This document shows positions 12,316-24,265 of a DNA stretch of 64,000 nt, piece by piece. The notes beneath the pieces are model-generated. The model worked only from the letters and a program-made list of their open reading frames with translations. It made no database searches and had not been told where the DNA came from. This DNA is from Chimonanthus salicifolius (Eukaryota > Streptophyta > Magnoliopsida > Laurales > Calycanthaceae): the NCBI GenBank assembly GCA_013350335.1, contig CM023540.1, positions 46,917,222-46,981,221 of the forward strand, given 5' to 3'. Made by a program: the position numbers and the translations under genes. Each line of letters starts with the position of its first letter. Positions within the stretch are counted from its first letter, which is position 1.

Positions 12316-13745
12316 TGTAACACCCCGACCCGAAGGTGGGCCCGGAACGCTACTATTTTTTTTTTTTCCTTAACAACCTCGAACTGGACTTGAACAAACA
12401 TTAGGCCTAGAAATAAAATGTCACATATGCTCTCTACATGTGGACTCAAACATATACCATATGTCTACCTTTTTTCGAGCATATAACATACAAACAAATA
12501 TTTCCATCATAACAGGTAATCGCATTCATAACAGAGTTACTAACAGTAACATAGTGGTTCATATATGATTACAAAACAGGTACCACAAGAGGTACCCTAC
12601 AAAACATGGTTCCAAGAGCCAATAAACAAAATAAATGAAATTCCCATCCATGGGGTTCCAAGAAACCTCATCAACTTAATCCATCCTTAAGCTTGAAATG
12701 GAGGTTCCTCCTCCTCGGGTAAATCTCCTGAAATGTGAGTGTGGTGAGCTAACCAGCCCAGTGAAAAGATCATAACAATGCAGTGTAATGATTATCAAGT
12801 TAGCCAAAATCAACATTTTCATCATAATATGGTTGTTATGCCAAAATATAAAATCATTCTCATATTACTGTTGATATCTAACGCTACACGTAGACACTAT
12901 ACTGACTACAAGCATTAAGTCCCGACACAGTCAAAATGCAGAATCTTACAAGTACATCTCCGACACACTTGGGTCGGTACTGACACATCTGGGCCAACAA
13001 CTAACACACTTGGGCCAGTAGACACAACTGACACACCTGGGCCTGTAATCGATACACTTGGGCCGATAATAGTTCAGTAGTAAGGGTACGTGGAAGCAGT
13101 ATAACTCATAAGCATTTTATCATCATAATCACAATATATGATCAACATCATAAATATCAATAAGCACTTTTCATAATAGTTCACAAAGTCTAAGCATATA
13201 AGTGAGTTCATCAAATCTGATCCTTGAAACCACTCATTGCACAAAAGGAACCACTCATTGCACAAGAGGAACCACTCATTGCACTAGATCCTCTTAACAT
13301 GACTTACTCCTACTGCAATGTTAAGTCTCCTCACCATATGTGTGGGGTATAGAGATATTTACCAAAACATGAAAACAAGAATATAATGAATTATACAATC
13401 ATCAATAAAAAATAATACACATAATCATAGTGTTGCAAATCCTTTTATCTTATTTTCCGGAAAACTTCAAGGGGATATGAGTCTCCTAAATGGGTTACTA
13501 TCCATTTTAGATTACAATAATCAGCATTATAATAGAGTGTTCAGGCCACTACTCGTATAACGAATTAGGCTTAGAGATACAAGTATAGGGTACTCAAGCC
13601 ACTACTTGTATAACAAGTTAGGCCAAGAGATACAAATATAGGGTGCTCAGGCCACTACTCATATAGTGAATTAGGCCTAGAGGTACACTTGCACCCTTCA
13701 AATATATGCAACTGTAACAATGATACGTACAATATCTTTTAGTAC
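12316..13745 (-). mobile_element. Truncated long LTR, family 2 (copy B)
   Basis: It begins at TGTAACACCCCGACCCG and matches the complete copy at 39632-43048 through the block GTGGACTCAAACATRTACCATATG, the conserved CTGGGCT/GCTCAC module at 12741-12768, and ATGAGTCTCCTA near 13475. Similarity fades near 13745, so the other end is lost next to the dead hAT transposase. It carries its own short tandem repeats: TGGGCC-containing units at 12957-13075, a 22-bp unit three times at 13228-13285, and a unit of about 65-70 bp three times at 13540-13690. The strand is inferred from the shared GGGGCGTTACA-type 3' end of the three LTR families. Confidence 0.7.
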
Positions 13746-13775
13746 GACCCACATTATAGAATAAAAAATGATAAA

Positions 13776-15747
13776 TTAAAATAATACCTCATTCGTACAA
13801 CCAACTCGCTCATTGGGATCCATAAGAACCATTTTGTCCAACATTCTTCTAAATGCGTCGAAGACTGTTAATCTTGATATAGTCGGGTCCAACTCCGAAA
13901 GTCTTTTCGAGAAGGGATTCAAAAAATAAGCTACCAAGTGTAATAAATTACAATTAGTATTATAAAATATAAACTCACATAACGAATGAAGAAACACATA
14001 TATCACTAACCTTCCATGAATTGTGGGTTATTCATGAAGAACTTTTTAATACGATCAGAGATGATTGCAAACCACACGAATAATTCCCCGGCAAAGACTT
14101 GAAATTCGATTTTCGCACGGATAATGCTTTTAAATATATATGGCAGTGTTGACTTCTCATCTCTGTCGACTATTTGGAGTGATCTTATTACCGAAGAAAA
14201 GAGGTTTATGCCAAATGTGACAGACTCCTATAATGAAGGAGTTCTCAAAATCCCTCTCGCTTTCTATGCATGATCTTTAGCCTTAGCATTATGGGCGGGG
14301 ACCGCCTTTGAAAATCTTCTCCTTCGACACATCTTAATCAATTTTTCCTTACTTCTTAAGAAGCTTGTTAGGGTGAGGAAGATTGTTGCGATATGAGTTA
14401 CTGCAAGACACAACAGTTCACGATTTCCTGTGTACTTCCACGGTTCTTCCTCGGCTTTCAACTAAAATCCTTAAGTATAAGGTCTATACAATGCTCCGCG
14501 CATGGCGTCCAAAAGATCCGGGGGTGATGTGTGCTAACCATATTTCTGGTAGATTTATAAGCCGGTCAATTATCCGTTTTAATTTGGATAACGTTCTGAG
14601 GCCCCACAAATTGACAATCTTCCAACATCAGGCTACAAATAAGGTCTCCATCGTTCCTGAATTTTGTTGTGTCAAACGATTTACAGTAAACTGTACTCCG
14701 ACAATTGTACAGGAGGAAGTTCACCATAGTCTTGTTATCGTTACTAGTCCACCCATCGTACATTATTGTTACCCCAGTTTCCACCAACGACTCTTTAAAT
14801 ATATCCACCCATTGCCTAATTCTCTGAACTTCACCAGGGATGAATGACATAGATATTTCATATGGTGAATAGAAATTTATTGATGCCCCAACAACTACAG
14901 ATGCATAACAAAGGGCCCGTAGGTAAGGATTCTCTATATCCTTTAATGACCTGTGAACAGCTACAAAGTATTTTGTTGCAGCCTTTCCAATGCCTTTTTT
15001 TGCCTCGTCTCTTGTGGCCTGGTCTAATATTTTTTGCATCAAATAAGTGGGCTTATCCCATATTGGATCCGTGGGGCCAACGGTTTCTGGATTGACGTTA
15101 TAGTTCAAATCAATGGGTGCATTCTGATTACCCATGCAGAATATAGTCTTCATTGATTTCCATGTAACCGCAATCTGGTTTTCTTTTTCTTTGAATCGGA
15201 CCCACATGCACCACCATGGCAGGACCCACCGGCACAAATAAATAAAAATAGGTGGATTAGCATTTTCGATCTAATTTTAGTCTTAATAAAATGTATTTAT
15301 GATTTGCTAAAAATATAACAAATATAATACCTGCACCACCATGACTACCCATATGATATCATGACAGCTATCTCTCATAACCCGCTGCAAGTCCCGTGCC
15401 TCCTACATCTCATTTGGGTCCCCACCGGAGGACTCTAAACTACCCACCTGCACACACACATCTTTTTCCATACTGTAAATGTTCTCCATTGCAACTTCCA
15501 TTGCTGTTTTTTCTGCATCTATTTTTAATTTTTTCTTCTCCACATTTAGTTTGAGTAACTCACGACATATTTGTTTTTGTGTCGGAGTTGCCTTTTGGCA
15601 TGCAGCAACATTACATGTCTTCCCCAAAACGTGTTCTTTTAAACGGCTAATGCCACCAGCCATAGTTTTCCCGCACAAAGAGAAACAGAACCTATTATCG
15701 AATTTCTCACCAAACTCCCATGCAGGATCTTCCGCTTTTCGTGCCAT
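13776..15747 (-). pseudogene. hAT transposase relic (BED finger plus DUF659-like)
   Basis: The minus strand carries the parts of a hAT-type transposase in order. The start at 15747 reads MARKAEDPAWEFG and continues into a BED-type zinc finger with GGISRLKEHVLG. Within 14566-15237 a DUF659-like segment includes YDGWTSNDNKTMVNFL. Near 14400 ELLCLAVTHIATIFLTLTSF matches the region before the C-terminal dimerisation part, and 13776-14006 includes LVAYFLNPFSK, typical of the C-terminal half. Stops and frame changes separate these pieces, and an intron-like gap lies at about 15240-15335 (donor CAG|GTATTA). Terminal repeats and target duplication were not found. It is dead. Confidence 0.75.
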
Positions 15748-15929
15748 TTATCTACAGTATACTTTATGATTCAGAAGTTCAATAAATAAATTTATGAACT
15801 GTTGAATTTAAATTTAAAAGAAAAAAGTATATGAAACAATATTACATGTACACAAAATAGATGCGTCCAGGATGTCCATTCACATCCTTCCCAAAATAAT
15901 ACTCATTTAAGAAATTTTATAGAATTTAT

Positions 15930-18445
15930 AATAGTAACTTATAGCAAATAAAAAAAATTCATGTATTATTTTATACATTTTATCATTTTCTAACATTTAT
16001 AACTTCTAATCCACAATTTCTGATAAAATAATTAAAAAATATAGTAAATAACAGAAAAAAAATTCTTGAAAGTATTAAATGTTAGTAAACTGTAACTTAC
16101 AGTAAATAAAAAAAATCCATGTATTATTTTATAGGTTTTACCATTTTCTAACATTTATAACTCATAATTCAATATTTATGATGAAATAATAAAAAAATTT
16201 GTAAATAACTGAAAATATGTCATTGGAAAGTATGAAAAGTTAGTACACAGTAACTTACAACAAATAAAAAAATCATGTATTATTTTATTGGTTTTAGCAT
16301 TTTCTAACATTTATAACTTATAATCCACAATTTATAATAAAATAATTAAAACAAATAGTAAATTATATAAAAATAATTCTGAAAAGTATTAATGTTAGTA
16401 CCTTATAACTTACAGAAAATATAAAAATTCATGTATTATTTATAGCTTTTACTATTTTCTAACATTTATAAATCATAATCCACAATTTATGTTAAATAAT
16501 TAAGAAAAATAGTAAATAACAGAAAAAGTGTTTCTGAAAAGTATGAAAGGATATTACACAGTAATATACATTAAATAATTTTTTTATTATTTTAGAGGTT
16601 TTAGCATTTTCTGACACTTATAACTCATAATCCATAATTTATGATGAACTAATTATAAAAATATTAAATAACAGAAAAATGTTGATGAAAACTATAAAAA
16701 GTTAATACACAGTAACTTACAGTAAATAAAAAAAATCCATGTATTATTTTATAGGTTTTACCATTTTCTAACATTTATAACTCTTAATTCAATATATATG
16801 ATGAAATAATAAAAAAATTTGTAAATAACAGAAAATATATTGTTGGAAAGTATGAAAATTTAGTACACAGTAAATTACAACAAATAAAAAAAAATCATGT
16901 ATTATTTTATTGTTTTTAGCATTTTCTAACATTTATAACTTATAATCCACAATTTATGATAAAATAATTAAAACAATTAGTAAATTATATAAAAATAATT
17001 TCTGTAAAGTATTAAATGTTAGTACCTTGTAACTTACAGAAAATACAAAAATTCAAGTATTATTTTATAGCTTTTACTATTTTCTAACATTTATAAATCA
17101 TAATTCAGAATTTATGTTAAATAATTAAAAAAATAGTAAATAACAGAAAAAGTGTTTCTGAAAAGTATGAAAAGTTAATACACAGTAACTTATAGTAAAT
17201 AAAAATCCATGTTTTATTTTATAGGTTTTATTATTTTCTAACTTTTATAACTAATAATCCACAATTTATGATGATATAATTAAAAAAAAAAGTAAATAAC
17301 AGAAAAAATGTTTCTGGAAAGTATCAAAAGATAGTACACAATAATATATGAGAAAAAAAGAAATTTGTATTATTTTATATTTTCTAACATTTATAACTTA
17401 TAATCCACAATTTATGATGAAATAATTATAGAAACTATTAAATAACAGAAAAAATGTTGATGGAAATTATGAAAAGTTAGTACACAGTAACTCACAACAA
17501 ATAGAAAAATTTATGTTTTATTTTATAGGTTTTAGCATTTTCTAACATTTATAACTTAAATCCACAATTTATGAATAAATAATTTTAAAAAAAAGTAAAT
17601 TACAGAAAAGTAATTACTGAAAATTATTAATTGTTAGTAACTGTAACTTATAGTAAATAAAAAAAGCCATGTATTATTTTATAGGTATTACCATTTTCTA
17701 ACTTTTATAACTAATAATCCATAATATATGATGAAATAATTAAAAAATAGTAAATAACAGAAAATATGTTGCTGGAAAGTATGCAAAGTTAGTACACATT
17801 AACTTACAACAAATAAAAAAAATCATGTATTATTTTATTGGCTTTAGCATTTTCTAACATTTATAACTTATAATCCACAATTTATGATAAAATAATTTAA
17901 AAAATAGTAAATTACAGAAAAATAATTTCTGGAAAGTATTAAATGTTAGTACCTTGTAACTTACAGCAAATAAAAAAATTCATGTATTATTATATAGGTT
18001 TTAATTTTCTAACATTTATAACTTATAATCCACAATTTATGATAAAATAATTAAAAAAAAGAGTAAATAACAGAAAAAAAATTCTGGAAAGTATTAAATG
18101 TTAGTAAACTGTAACTTACAGTAAATAAAAAATCCATGTGTTATTTTATAGGTTTTACTATTTTCTAATATTTATAACTATTAATCCACAATTTATGATT
18201 AAATAATTAAAACAAATAGTAAATTGCAGAAAAATAATTTCTGGGAACTAATTAAATGTTAGTACCTTTTAACTTACAGCAAATAAAAAAATTCATGTAC
18301 TATTTTATAGGTTTTATTATTTTTTAACATTTATAACTAATAATCCACAATTTATGATGAAATAATTAAAAAAATAATAAATAACAGAAAAAATGTTTCT
18401 GGAAAGTATGAAAAGATAGTACACAATAATATATAAAATTTATAA
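15930..18445. repeat. AT-rich satellite array, left half (about 16 units)
   Basis: The unit contains CATGTATTATTTTATAGG, TTTTCTAACATTTATAACT, ATAATCCACAATTTATGAT and TAACTTACAGCAAATAAAA. The spacing of the CATG anchor is 158 bp (15960 to 16118), then 157, 154 and 159 bp for 17824, 17981, 18135 and 18294. Units differ by scattered substitutions, so the array is old. There is no coding capacity. Confidence 0.92.
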
Positions 18446-18746
18446 TGTTATTGAGAATTCTCAAGAACATACAGGTGTTTCAATCTTAGCAAAGAAGAAA
18501 AAGAGTGGCCATGTGTTCTCATTCAAATGAAGTTGAAAAGTAGTCCATCTTCCTTTATCAACTTTCGGTGCAGCGGAGCATTTGATAAAGACGTAGTGGA
18601 TAGATGTCACAAGAATATAATTTCAGATTTTAGCCAGCGGTGTAGATGTTGCCGACAGTGAGACAAGTGGGAGACAAGATTAAAGTAACTTTTGACTTTT
18701 GCTTGGTTGCTTGTCATCCTTGCAAAGACGTCGTTTTCAATTTTAT
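18446..18746 (-). pseudogene. Endogenous caulimovirid, non-coding (intergenic) part, copy 1
   Basis: This matches 29618-29765 (shared AACTTTCGGTGCAGCGGAGC-like block, and a block around TTAAAGTAACTTTTGACTT), which lies next to viral coding sequence there. It continues after the LTR insertion at 22367. By position it lies between the end of the second viral frame and the start of the first, so it is probably the regulatory and leader region. No intact frame. Confidence 0.65.
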
Positions 18747-21700
18747 TCTAATAGCCCGGAATTTTTAAATCAATGAATATGTGGCTATTATTTCTTTTAA
18801 TGATGGAAATTGGAAAAATTGATGGAATAGATGGTAAATGGATTCAAAATTTGGACAAATGCCCAAATATGGCCCTATGGACCATGGATTGGATTAAATT
18901 CATTTAAATGGTCAATTGGGCCTAGGATGGTCAAATTGGGCCCAATACCCACTTTGGGACCCAATGGATTAAGATGATGTAAGGTCTAAGGTAAATGGGT
19001 AGGAGGTGAATGTAATTGGGCCATGGGCCCAATGGTGATCCAAGTAGTTGAAGTGGATCTAATTAAAAATTAAATCACCTAAGTTAGTGGTGAATAGATC
19101 AAGATGGTATAACCAAGTGGGGCCTACCTCTACCTCACCAAGTGAGGTGGCGTGTGGACCAAGGATTGGTGGGGCCGACCACCATGGTTGACTTAATCAA
19201 CTATGGGTGGAATAATGGAGAAGAATCAAGGAGATTAAAGGAAGTTAAGTGGAAATTAATTAACTTAACCTAATGATCCAATTAATTAATTAATTAAGTT
19301 AATCAAAAGGTGGTCAAAGGGTCAAAAGATGGAAGACCAAACCACCTCATTCCAAAGCTCAAAACCGTTGACTTAAGTGGTGGTTTATTCTAACCACCAC
19401 CACTAAAGCATGAAAATCCCATGCTTGGTTGGTGGGAGGAATTAATGGTGGAGTGTAGTCTAAGAAACCAAAAGGAGATGGTTTTCTTCTTATCTCTCAA
19501 ATCCCACTCTTATCTCACTATCTTCTTCTCCCCCTCCCTCTCATTGCCGTCCCTCACACCAAGGATAAGAAAAGAAGAAAACTAAGAAGAGAAGAAAGAA
19601 GAAAGAAACTCAAGCCTTAGTACTCCACCTCAAGACCAAGGAGACTTAAGCATTTCTCTTATCCTCTCCTCCTCTCCCTCTCTCAATCTACCTCCATCTT
19701 AGCCGAACCCAAGCATTGGGAATATCATTTGATCAAGCACATCTTGGCCTACCAACAAAGGAGAAGAAGAAGAAAGGAGGCCAAGGAATCCAAAGGGAGC
19801 AAAGGAAGTCGGAGGTGCCATCGGATTGTAAGTATATCTAAACAAGATATTAGGTTTTTATGGTTTAAAAATGGAATCCATTTCTTAGATGGTGGCCAAG
19901 AATGTCATGGATCTTGGATTTAAAATCCATCCAAAAGATGAAGTGAGAAATGGACAAAATGGGAAGGAGAGGTTAAGAAAAATAAATGGATGTATTAAGG
20001 ACCCTAAATATTAAAATTATTGAAACATGGAGAAGTGATTTTGAAGGAAACATAAACCATAGGGTTCGACCATAACATGGCCGAACCCCATGGTAGGTAA
20101 TTATGGGATTTTAATGGGGTTTAAATGTTTAAAACCATGGAAGAATGGTTAAGGATGTTGAGGCTCAAAATGATTAAGTGAAGTGATTTTTGAAAGGATT
20201 TTAAATAAGGAAATTCATGAAGATGTAAATGGTTTTTATGGCCTTGAAAGGCATAGATGGGAATGAACCATGAATCATGGGTTCGGCCATGGTGTACGGC
20301 CGAACCCATAGGGTGATGTACTTGTAAATTTAAAGGGTGTAAAAAGAGGGAAAAATGATTAAGAATGTTGATAGTTTAAATGGATTTTTAAGCATAGTTT
20401 ATAATATTTTAAAGGGGTGGAAATAATGATAAACCATTGAGGAAAATTAGTGATTATGCATGGCCTCAAATGTTGCAAATAAAGGTGAGCCATGGACCCT
20501 GATTCGGCCATGGTATATGGCCGAATCCCATGGAGAAATTTTGGTGGACTTGGGTATTTTGGAACCATGAAAATGAATAGAGAATGTGGTTAAGTTAATG
20601 GACTCAATGTGGTTTAAATGCATGATGTAAACCCCTCATGGGAAGATTTATAGTAGATCCAAAGAGTGACAAAGGATCCAAGAAAAATGGGGAAGAAAGA
20701 CATCATGGGTTCGGCCATGGTGTATGGCCGAACCCATGACTCAATTTATGAGCCATTTGATGGGCTAAGTATGGGGTTATGTATGTGTTTTAATTAATAA
20801 GGATTAAGTTAAGAAAAAGTGCTATTTTTAATGATTTTATGGCATGGTTAAATGAAGTACTAAGAGATCTAAGTTTAATGATCAATTATGGACTTAAGTG
20901 TGCATGGATAGAAGAGGTAATTTAACCATGGAAGAGGAGTGGCAGAATCGTAAATAATGGCCAAATTCAAGAACCATAGGTTCGGCTATGATACATGGCC
21001 GAACCCCATGGGAGATGATCATGGACTTAGGGGCTCTAAGTAACAACCTTATGTGTGATTAATAAAGCCTAGGATGCTAGTTTTTAGACTCACAAAATTA
21101 AGATAATCAATGGATTAAGATGGGACCCACAAACCTAATTAGTAGGGTTCGGCCATGGTGTATGGCCGAACCCCACTAAGGCTTGGAATGGACTTGGACA
21201 TGATTAAAACATGAGTCTAATTGATGATGTATAATAAGGTATCGGACATCGCAAGCGGTGCGCGATCGGCGACCGGATTCGTGAACCTAGTCGGTATTTG
21301 GTAGGATTCCAACCTTTTTGTAAGCCGTGGATTATGTGTGTATGGATGTTTTATTAATTTATTTTAGTAATCATGTGAGACGTTTATGATGGATTTTTAG
21401 ACTATGATTTATATATAATATATAGCATATTGCAAGGCAATGAATTATATGTTAAGGTTATGAATTCTATATTAAGGCTATGATTTATATATATTACATA
21501 GCATAATGCATCTACATCTCATGCATGGCATGGGCGGGAAAATAATGAAACCGAAGTCTATACTCCGTCGAGGCGACCGAGAAGCAAACATGAGTATAGT
21601 TTGATGTGTTATAACCGGAGTCCATGCTCCGTCGGGGCGACCGAGAAGCAAACATGAGGATATCTTGATGAGGTTTTGCCATCAAGGGTGATTTTATATA

Positions 21701-22366
21701 TGATTGGAAAAAGGACATTGTACAATGGTAAGGATGATGGGTGGGACTCATGACATATACACCCATGGACATGACATTGATTTCATGTTTTATTTGATAT
21801 TATTCCCTATATGTATTATTATCACTAATCCATGTGTTAGCCCTACTGGGAGTCCTACTGAGCGGGTTGTCTAACGCCCTACTTCTATCCTAGCTGATGA
21901 CGCAGGAGATGGCGAAAACGAAGGACGCGACGGGAGCCAAGCGTAGTAGCTTGGAAAAGCGAGCTACTTAGTTTTATTTAAATTTATTTTGGAAATGTAA
22001 TTTGAGTAGCTTAGCTCGTCGGATTGTAATATTTTAAATTACTTGCTATGGTTTGGATTTTATTTTGGACATTATGTTTTTAAAGTATTTTAGTAATTTA
22101 ATGAATGTCACTTCCTTGCTATCTAAAATTTGTAGGATAGACTCTATTATAATTCTGCACTTAGTTAATATTCCTCGAGCTTACTTCTACGTGTGAACCG
22201 TTCTTCGTAGAACTTAGTTTCCACGCACACGTAGGGTTGGCCAGTTAAGGGCCGGCTTTAGAAGCTTCGAACTTAACTCGCGTCGTGACGTCCCGTGCCT
22301 TTGTCACTTTTATTTAAAAAAAAAAAATAGACTCTGATTTTAATGAAAATAGGGGCGGGCGTTACA
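18747..22366 (+). mobile_element. Long LTR, family 3 (copy C), 3.6 kb
   Basis: An inverted relative of the LTR at 24266-28507. Its ends are TCTAATAGCCCGG (TG changed to TC) and GGGGCGGGCGTTACA. The flanks are viral sequence on both sides, but a 5-bp duplication is not evident (TTTAT versus GTTGA). A leader-like region with pyrimidine-rich stretches and a good splice donor (ATT|GTAAGTATATC, near 19828) suggests transcription in the plus direction. Downstream are six palindromes (20062-21173), two repeats of the CGTCGGGGCGACCGAG motif (about 21560-21650), and the conserved CTACTGAGCGGGTTGTC module near 21856. No protein domain and no internal retroelement region are present, so it is a solo LTR or LTR-like unit. 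Confidence 0.8.
20062..21173. repeat. Array of six interspersed perfect or near-perfect palindromes
   Basis: Palindromes lie at 20062-20088, 20279-20307, 20501-20527, 20707-20735, 20979-21005 and 21145-21173. The consensus is GGGTTCGGCCAT, a 3-5 bp loop, then ATGGCCGAACCC. Start-to-start spacing is 217, 222, 206, 272 and 166 bp. The intervening sequence is not repeated in any obvious way. Confidence 0.9.
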
Positions 22367-23672
22367 GTTGATAGGAAGGAAGCTTCAACGAAGCTTCAAG
22401 ATTTGGGTAAGCAGAATTGTCATTTGTAGAGATACGGTATAAATACAGAATAATATTTATACATATCTACTTCTTCTTTTTGTTCTTCACCGCGATGAAC
22501 GGATTTTTCTTGGCAGGCGTGACTTCATCCTCAACATCATCAATCTGATCTTCTGTTTCAGGCAATTGTTGAAGAGCACCAAACTGATTTTCATCTATCA
22601 GTCATTTGGCTTTTGTTGTGAATGATTCGCTAAAAGTTTCAGGTGATCTTCTAAATTGAGCAAGTACCTCCTCTTTCATCCAGTCATTTTCAACTTGAGG
22701 AGGTAAGCAGCAGTTACAAAAGCTTCTTTTGAAATATTGGGAGAATGGGAAGAAAATGAAGGAGATGTTCTAGTTTTTTTAGAAAAAGGGGAGACAGGTG
22801 TTGCAAATGTTTCTTTTGTATATGTATTAAGTGCATCAATAAAACAAACATTCGATCTCATAACAGGATTTGCAGGTGTCATGTTAGACAGATTTCAACT
22901 CCATAAGAAATTATCTCATCAAAATTGATTTTTTCTCAATTTCGAATTTCAATTTTTCGAGATAAAACACGAGGAGTCAAATCCATTCGTTTTTTGAAAA
23001 CCCATTTAGAAATCCAGGGGATGTTGAAAAAAGAATAAAACATCATGGTAACCCATTCGTCAAAAGCAAATGTTATTGTATCAAAAAGTTTTTTAATTTT
23101 TAGTTTTCATAATTGAAGAGTATTTTTGGAATGTTGGTAAAACAGATTTAGGAAGAGCTTCTTTATGAGCACCATAAGGTGTCCAGAATTTGTTAAACCA
23201 CCATAAAGGGATATCATCAATTTTTTCAATTTTTATTCAAACAAACCAAGAATGTAAAAAGACAGAATTTTGATAAAACAAAATATTTTCTCAGGTGGCC
23301 ATGTAATCCCAACTAGTTAAATGTTAAATTATGCATATCTGGTTTTGAAATTGTCATATGTTGAAATAAGGGAGCATCCCATTTTTCTTCATAAATAACT
23401 TTCAAAACTTTTATTTTTGAATAACCAATTTCATAGTTTTTCGGAAAATAACCTTCAAAGTGATTTTTGTTTTGGTCTTTACTGAAATGATAAAAAACAC
23501 AACTTTGTGTTTCAATTAAAATAGTAAGATAGAAATTGTAGGTTCTTGATGTTTTGACATAATTGCTAGGAGGAAAACAATATAAAATTATGTCTCGAAT
23601 AGAAATTGAGTCAAGATGACAAGTGTCAGGTAAAGTATATATCAACTGGTTGTATCGATTGAATATGGTCTG
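22367..23672 (-). pseudogene. Endogenous caulimovirid second ORF, C-terminal part, copy 1
   Basis: On the minus strand, coding-like segments run from 23645 down to a basic lysine-rich tail ending near 22470. The segment at 23313-23645 is open for 110 codons; those below it are broken by stops and shifts. The tail is repeated at about 29930-30288. Following the RNase H end of the polyprotein in gene order, this looks like the second ORF of a florendovirus-like genome, whose function is unknown; that assignment is inference. The part nearest the RNase H continues beyond the hAT insertion at 28945. 22367-22470 is the adjacent non-coding region with TATA-like AT-rich sequence. It is non-functional. 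Confidence 0.65.
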
Positions 23673-24265
23673 TAGGGCTGCAACTCGGTTCGGGTTTTAG
23701 CCCGACCAGCATGACCCGACCCGAGAAATCATGCTGGTTGGGTTATAGGGTCGGGTCGGGTTGAGAAAAGAAAAACCCGACCGAAATTCGGGTCGGGTTG
23801 GGCTGAGGCCTTTAAATTTCAACCCGACCCTACCCGACCCGTTTTTGATAACTTAATATAAAAGACTACCTTACCCTCTCAAACCCTAACCCTAGCAGAA
23901 CTCTCTCTTTTCCCATTTCCAGCCAGCAGAGTTTTTCCTCCCTTCCCTCGTCGCCTGCGAATTGAGATTGCTCTTCGGGTCGTTGTCGTTTTTCCTCTTC
24001 TTTACCGATATCTCTTCCCGGCCGGACCTTGGTGAGTCTCTCTCTAACTAAAAAAGGTAATTGAGAAAATAAATAAAGAAATATTTGAATCAATGAACGT
24101 TGCGTTTGGATGAGTGACAAATTTTGCAGGGATTTCAAAAAAGGGTTTCCCCGGTTACATTTGCAAAATGGTCCAGAGACTCCTAGCTCTGGAAATTAGT
24201 CTTTGGACTTTTGAAGAATTCCATTGATGGGGCCACCAACTCTATCAAAAGTTCAAAGGTAAGGA

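Noticed and set aside
14383..14847. Plus-strand frame of 154 codons
   Set aside because: Antisense shadow of the hAT transposase, whose motifs are on the minus strand.
20062..21173. CRISPR-like regular repeats
   Set aside because: Eukaryotic LTR context, spacing about 200 bp, palindromic units and no cas genes.
18740..22371. Target duplication for LTR copy C
   Set aside because: TTTAT and GTTGA do not match, and the left terminus is TC, so no duplication is claimed.
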